Below the pieces are notes generated by a model. The model was not told the DNA's origin. It did not search any database and saw only the letters and a program-made list of their open reading frames with translations. A DNA stretch of 64,000 nucleotides from Planctomycetota bacterium (lineage in GTDB: Bacteria > Planctomycetota > Planctomycetia > Pirellulales > PALSA-1355). The position numbers and the translations under genes were made by a program. Shown here piece by piece: positions 60,161-64,000 of this stretch; the stretch's first letter is position 1, and each line of letters begins with the position of its first letter. The stretch lies in NCBI GenBank assembly GCA_003389325.1, contig QQVE01000048.1:62001-126000 (forward strand), given 5' to 3'.

Positions 60161-61486
60161 ATGAGCCACGAGATGCAACGCCCCCAGGACACGAAGCAGC
60201 CCAAGCCCAATAATCCCGGCGCCGGGATCGACTACGGGCTATTCCTCGACTGTGTGCACTGCGGTCTGTGCACCGCCGCGTGTCCGACCTACGTCGAAAC
60301 GGGCAACGAAAACGATGGCCCCCGCGGGCGGATCTACCTGATGCGGGCCGTGACCGACGGCCGGTTGGAGCTGAACGACGACGTGCGCCGGCACCTGGAG
60401 CTTTGTCTCGATTGCCGCGCTTGCGAGTCGGCCTGCCCTTCCGGCGTGCAGTACGGACGCCTGATCGAGCCGTTTCGTGTGGCCATGGAGTCAGCAGGCG
60501 AAGGCAAGAACAACGACTGGTTCCACCGCTGGATTCTGTTCCGGCTGTTTCCGTATCCCAATCGCTTGCGTACGGCGCTGCTGCCCGCCCGGCTGGCGCA
60601 GCGCCTGCGGCTCGATCGCCTGGCCCGCGGGCTGGGGTTGTTGCGCTTGCTGCCGCCGCGGTTGCGGCAGTTGGCCGACATGTTGCCGCCGCCGGGGCGT
60701 CGCGAGCCGGCCCTGCCCGCGAAGCTGCCGGCCAAGGGAAAGCAGCGCGCGCGGGTGGCGCTGTTCACCGGATGCGTGGGCGATGCGATTTTTCGGTCGA
60801 CCAATTGGGCCACGGCTCGCGTCTTGCAAGAGAACGGCTGCGAGGTGTTGGTGCCGGCCCATCAGGCCTGTTGCGGGGCGATTCACTTTCACGCAGGTTC
60901 GAGCGAGCCGGCGCGGGAATTCGCCGATGCCAACGTCGCGGCCTTCAACGAAGACGACGTCGACGCGGTGATCGTCAATGTCGCCGGCTGTGGGGCCATG
61001 CTCAAGGATTATGGCCACCACTGGCAGGACGTGCGTCAGAAAATGCGGCAGGGTTTCGCCGACAAGGTCCGCGACATCAACGAGTTTCTCGACGCGTTGG
61101 GACTCGTTCCGCCCGAGGGCGAAGTGCCGGTCGTCGCCACCTACCACGACGCCTGCCATTTGGGGCACGCCCAAAAAATTCGCGAAGCGCCCAGGCGGCT
61201 GTTGGCCCAGATTCCGGGCCTCGAAATGCGTGCCCTGCCCGAGACGGAACTTTGTTGCGGCGCCGCCGGCACGTACAACCTGACCGAGCCCGAGATGGCC
61301 GGCCAGCTCAGCCGGCGGAAAATGGCCAACATTCGCTCGACCGGTGCTCGCTGCGTCGTTACGGCCAACGCCGGCTGCCAGTTGCAGATTGCCCGCGAGG
61401 CCCGGCAACAGGGCGAGAAGCTCTGGGTGACGCATCCGATCGAATTGTTGGACTTGAGCTACCGCCGCGAGCGTCCGCCGGTTTAG
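60161..61486 (+). CDS. glcF: Glycolate oxidase iron-sulfur subunit GlcF
   Basis: 441 residues from an ATG; a GTG three bases earlier is possible. Two 4Fe-4S ferredoxin sets: CVHCGLCTAACP at 31-42 and CLDCRACESACP further on. Two CCG domains follow, with CCGAIHFHAG, AGCGAMLKDYG, and CHLGHAQ with CCGAAGTYNL. These bind the cofactors that carry electrons from GlcD/GlcE to the respiratory chain. No other electron-transfer partner gene is adjacent. Third gene of the glcDEF unit. Confidence 0.94.
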   Translation: MSHEMQRPQDTKQPKPNNPGAGIDYGLFLDCVHCGLCTAACPTYVETGNENDGPRGRIYLMRAVTDGRLELNDDVRRHLELCLDCRACESACPSGVQYGRLIEPFRVAMESAGEGKNNDWFHRWILFRLFPYPNRLRTALLPARLAQRLRLDRLARGLGLLRLLPPRLRQLADMLPPPGRREPALPAKLPAKGKQRARVALFTGCVGDAIFRSTNWATARVLQENGCEVLVPAHQACCGAIHFHAGSSEPAREFADANVAAFNEDDVDAVIVNVAGCGAMLKDYGHHWQDVRQKMRQGFADKVRDINEFLDALGLVPPEGEVPVVATYHDACHLGHAQKIREAPRRLLAQIPGLEMRALPETELCCGAAGTYNLTEPEMAGQLSRRKMANIRSTGARCVVTANAGCQLQIAREARQQGEKLWVTHPIELLDLSYRRERPPV

Positions 61487-61516
61487 GGCCCACGCGGTGC
61501 GGATCGCGCCCAGCGG

Positions 61517-62518
61517 CTAGGCGGCCTCGTCCAGGCAACGTTCGGCGAACGTTTCGATTTCCAGGGCAATCAATCGCTCGACCAGTTCTTCCGGCGCCGG
61601 GCGGCGAAGCGGCTCCTTGGCCAGCATCTGTTTCACGAGCCGCGCGGCCCGCAGCGGCACGCGCGGCGCGAGTGTCCTGACGTCGCCGGGCAATTGCTGA
61701 CGGTGTTGCAGCGCCAGCTCGGCGACGTCCTGCGCGTCGAACGGCAGCCGGCCGGCCAGCATTTCGAACAGCATCACGCCCAGGCTATACACGTCGCTTT
61801 GGACGTCGCCGCCATAGGACGAATACAGCATCTCGGGAGCCATGTAGTTGATGGTTCCCAACAGCGGGCGGCAGCAGATCGAACTGCGCTGCGGGCTACG
61901 CGCCGCGAACCCCAGATCGACCAGCGTGGCGTGGCCCGAGGGCGACACGATCACGTTGCTCGGCTTGATGTCGCCGTGCATCCAGCCGGCGCGAGCCAGC
62001 GCCGTGGTGGCTTCGGCCGTTTGACGCAACAGCCAAAAAGTCATCGGCAGGTCGAGCAAAACGTCGCCCGCCAATACGGCCGCGAGCGACACACCTTCCA
62101 GCCGGGGCATCATGAGGTAGTAGGGCGGGTCTTCCAACTCGGCTGCCAGGATCGGCACCAGGTGCGGGTGCGCGACGTCGCGGGCCACGAGCACCTCGCG
62201 GCCCAGCATGGCCAGGCCCCGCGGGTCGTCTTGCCAGGCGTCGCGGAGCACTTTCAACGCATAGCACGGTTGTTCGTCGCGACGGCCGTCGACGGGGCGG
62301 GCGGAGTAGACTTCCGACAAGGCGCCGCCGCCGATTCGATCGACGAGTTCCCACGAACCGAGCTGGGAGGGGACGTGCGGCTGGGACGCAGCGTGCGCGG
62401 CGCGCGGAGGCGCGGCGTTTGGACGCGAAGTTATCGACATGGAGGGACGCGTGGAGGTGAGCGTGGGCAGGAGGGGAGAGGGGACGTGCTTTGTTAGCAT
62501 CGGCGGATTCACCGCCAA
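61517..62518 (-). CDS. Serine/threonine protein kinase, planctomycete type
   Basis: 333 residues; the kinase domain is about residues 55-320. Gly-rich loop DRIGGGALSEVYSA, the Lys in CYALKVL, and the catalytic loop WMHGDIKPSNVIV with HGD instead of HRD, and VDLGFA with DLG instead of DFG. GTINYMAPEML and SDVYSLGVMLFEMLAGRLPF are conserved. Both substitutions keep the catalytic Asp residues and are frequent in planctomycete kinases, so activity is plausible. No membrane helix or sensor domain is seen. It lies convergent to glcF. Confidence 0.9.
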   Translation of the reverse strand: MAVNPPMLTKHVPSPLLPTLTSTRPSMSITSRPNAAPPRAAHAASQPHVPSQLGSWELVDRIGGGALSEVYSARPVDGRRDEQPCYALKVLRDAWQDDPRGLAMLGREVLVARDVAHPHLVPILAAELEDPPYYLMMPRLEGVSLAAVLAGDVLLDLPMTFWLLRQTAEATTALARAGWMHGDIKPSNVIVSPSGHATLVDLGFAARSPQRSSICCRPLLGTINYMAPEMLYSSYGGDVQSDVYSLGVMLFEMLAGRLPFDAQDVAELALQHRQQLPGDVRTLAPRVPLRAARLVKQMLAKEPLRRPAPEELVERLIALEIETFAERCLDEAA

Positions 62519-62671
62519 AAATTGAGGGCGTGCGGCGAAACGCGTGCCTGCACGGAAGGGAGACCGCTCGGCGCAGTCCCGTGCCGGCGGCCCTTGCGAG
62601 GGACCTCAAGTCGTTTTAGAATCGGGCTTTTCGTACGTGAAATAGGCGAACTAATCTAGGAGAATTGATAG

Positions 62672-62788
62672 ATGAATTGGAAGCTTGGAACGCTGGCTGT
62701 GCTGTTGGCTGCCTGCTCGATGTGTCTGTTCGTCGGTTGCGAGCAGAAGAAGGGTGCCGAGGAGCCGACGGCGAACAGTACCGAGTAA
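62672..62788 (+). CDS. Tiny lipoprotein, 38 residues
   Basis: An ATG with AGGAG nine bases upstream encodes MNWKLGTLAVLLAACSMCLF followed by VGCEQKKGAEEPTANSTE. The hydrophobic segment ends in the lipobox LFVGC, so the mature form would have only about 16 residues. Two further Cys lie in the signal. Acidic/polar tail. No family recognised. It precedes the sugar-binding lipoprotein gene by 82 bases, possibly on the same transcript. Confidence 0.65.
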   Translation: MNWKLGTLAVLLAACSMCLFVGCEQKKGAEEPTANSTE

Positions 62789-62870
62789 CACGCGCCAAAC
62801 AGCAAATGCCCCCAGGGCACAGGCCCAGGGCGGCTGAGGTTTCCTACCTCGCGCAACAAGGTCATAGGCA

Positions 62871-63980
62871 ATGGTCCCTAGGCGGTGGTCGATTTGCGTG
62901 GCTGTCCTGGGCCTGGCGTCGCTGGCGATATGCGCCGGCTGCGGCCCGGGCAGCAGTGCCGACGACGGCACGCGCCGTGTGATCCTGCTGATCAATGGCC
63001 CTGACCCGTTCTGGGACGCCATGCTGGCAGGCATGAAGGACGCGGAGAAGGAGTTTGACCTGAAGGGCTCCAAGCTGCGCGTCGAACGCGAAATGAATGA
63101 CGGCACGCCCAAGGGCCAGATCGACAAGATGCGGCAGTTTGCCAACCAGTCGGACATCGCTGCCGTGGCCGTTTCGGTGACCGACTCGAACAACCGCGCC
63201 ATCGCCGACGCCATGAAGGCCTGCCGCGAGGCGGGCATCAAGGTGATCGCGATCGATTCCGACGTGGATCGCGAGCAGAGTCGCGACGCCCGCTTTGCCT
63301 ACTTGGGGACCAACAACGTGGTCGGTGGCCAGGAACTGGGCAAGGCGGCAGCCGGCATCCGTCCCGAGGGCGGAAAGTACGCCACGTTCGTGGGCATCAA
63401 GGCCGCGGCCAATGCACGCGAGCGAATCAGCGGCTTTGCCGAGGGGGCCGGCGACAAGTTCGAGCAGGTCGAGAACCTCGGCGATGACATGGATCGCAGC
63501 ATCGCCAAGAAGAACGTCAAGGATGCCCTCGATCGCCATCCCGATCTCGACGTGTTGGTGGGCATCTGGGCTTACAACGCCCATGCCATCGTCGAGGTCG
63601 TCGACGAGCGCGGACTGGGCGACGAGACCTCGGTCGTCGTCTTCGATGCCGCGCCGCTGGCCATCGACGACGTGGCCGAAGGCAAGATCGACGCCATGGT
63701 CGTGCAAAACCCGTACGAAATGGGTTACCTCGGCACGCGCCTGATGCAGGCACTGGTCGACGACGATCACGAAACGATTCACGAGATGTTTCCCGACTAC
63801 GACCCGCAGACGCACGAGTTCAGCGAAGAAGACGGCGACGTCTATATCACGGGCCTGCGCGTGGTCCATCCCGACGAGGGCACGCCGCTGTCGGCCGACA
63901 TGTTCGACGAGCAAACGGAGTTTCTGTCGCTTTCCGAGTTCAAGAAATGGCTGGCCGAGCATAACCTGACCGGATCATGA
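62871..63980 (+). CDS. Sugar-type ABC transporter substrate-binding lipoprotein
   Basis: 369 residues. Signal with lipobox AICAGC, Cys at about 24, so membrane-anchored. The body is a type-1 periplasmic binding fold (RbsB-like): RRVILLINGPDPFWDAMLAGMKDAEKEF, SDIAAVAVSVTDSNNRAIADAMKACREAGIKVIAIDSDV, YLGTNNVVGGQELGKAA and VVFDAAPLAIDDVAEGKIDAMVVQNPYEMGYLGTRLM. It would bind a monosaccharide or polyol for import. The stop overlaps the next start by four bases (ATGA), the usual setup for the transporter ATPase gene. Confidence 0.9.
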   Translation: MVPRRWSICVAVLGLASLAICAGCGPGSSADDGTRRVILLINGPDPFWDAMLAGMKDAEKEFDLKGSKLRVEREMNDGTPKGQIDKMRQFANQSDIAAVAVSVTDSNNRAIADAMKACREAGIKVIAIDSDVDREQSRDARFAYLGTNNVVGGQELGKAAAGIRPEGGKYATFVGIKAAANARERISGFAEGAGDKFEQVENLGDDMDRSIAKKNVKDALDRHPDLDVLVGIWAYNAHAIVEVVDERGLGDETSVVVFDAAPLAIDDVAEGKIDAMVVQNPYEMGYLGTRLMQALVDDDHETIHEMFPDYDPQTHEFSEEDGDVYITGLRVVHPDEGTPLSADMFDEQTEFLSLSEFKKWLAEHNLTGS

Positions 63981-64000
63981 GTTCGGACTCGACCAGCCTG
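63977..64000 (+). CDS. Start of next gene, cut by the window end (probably sugar ABC transporter component)
   Basis: ATG overlapping the preceding stop encodes MSSDSTSL before the window ends. The identity is inferred only from the neighbouring binding protein, after which an ATPase or permease gene normally follows. Confidence 0.5.

Overview
The window looks like chromosomal DNA from a planctomycete, most likely in or near the Pirellulales. This is inferred from gene content, not from a database search. The signs are a BBP7-type outer-membrane beta-barrel, a Ser/Thr kinase with HGD and DLG in place of HRD and DFG, a membrane protein opening with an FSLRHLLWW motif, Cys-rich lipoproteins of planctomycete type, high GC (by eye about 65% in housekeeping stretches), and a dispersed palindromic repeat whose arms read AGCCCGAAGCGCGAGCGAGG.

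Layout. 1-5044: a visibly lower-GC operon: the end of a MarR regulator, a clean MarR-type dyad, then DoxX, pirin, aldehyde dehydrogenase, Zn alcohol dehydrogenase, a peroxiredoxin-like protein and an HD protein. It reads as an electrophile/aldehyde stress cassette that may have been acquired. 5394-15405: tRNA-Pro(GGG), pyrF, a TIGR01777 epimerase, a BBP7 porin-like protein, ndk, a pair of M16 peptidases with complementary active-site halves, a GNAT acetyltransferase and an S15/CocE hydrolase. 15725-22354: accessory DNA with many small unknown genes, including a SUKH (SMI1/KNR4) member, a FAD reductase, a short DinB protein, membrane proteins and a His-rich metal-binding protein. 22625-27263: a hydroxylaminobenzene-mutase-like membrane protein, an SDR, an orphan Flp pilin with a strong terminator, and ppc.

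27468-34738 is the most mobile part. It holds an intact GIY-YIG/SF2 helicase, the 3' remnant of a DNA methyltransferase cut off by a 1016-bp insertion sequence with 18/19 matching ends, a RAYT unit with 22-bp terminal inverted repeats and a tandem 65-bp remnant, then an unknown small gene overlapping an RNA 2'-phosphotransferase (KptA), and a two-helix channel-like membrane protein.

34755-44859: sat, an sdpI/sdpR pair with a dyad at the regulator start, a lipoprotein, cdsA-uppS, purA, a large gap with a nested palindromic element, a SpoU methyltransferase, rsmG, and arsM plus arsR with ArsR-like palindromes at both promoters. 45244-46700: three tandem Hsp20 genes ending in an intrinsic terminator. 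46805-64000: a VOC protein, a lipoprotein, a ThDP enzyme, PAP2 phosphatase, LigD, a divergent hybrid kinase / HD-GYP regulator pair, a secreted protein with a secretin-like tail, glcDEF, a kinase, a 38-residue lipoprotein, and a sugar-binding lipoprotein followed by the start of the next gene.

Functional groups that can be argued from the sequence are glycolate oxidation (glcDEF), phospholipid and undecaprenyl synthesis (cdsA-uppS), arsenic methylation, aldehyde stress, protein-folding stress, and a decayed restriction-modification locus. The best candidates for undescribed biology are the unknown-gene/kptA pair, the SUKH-containing small-gene cluster, the disrupted methylase/helicase locus, and the channel-like protein without a TVGYG filter. 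No CRISPR array, rRNA or recognisable riboswitch was seen.
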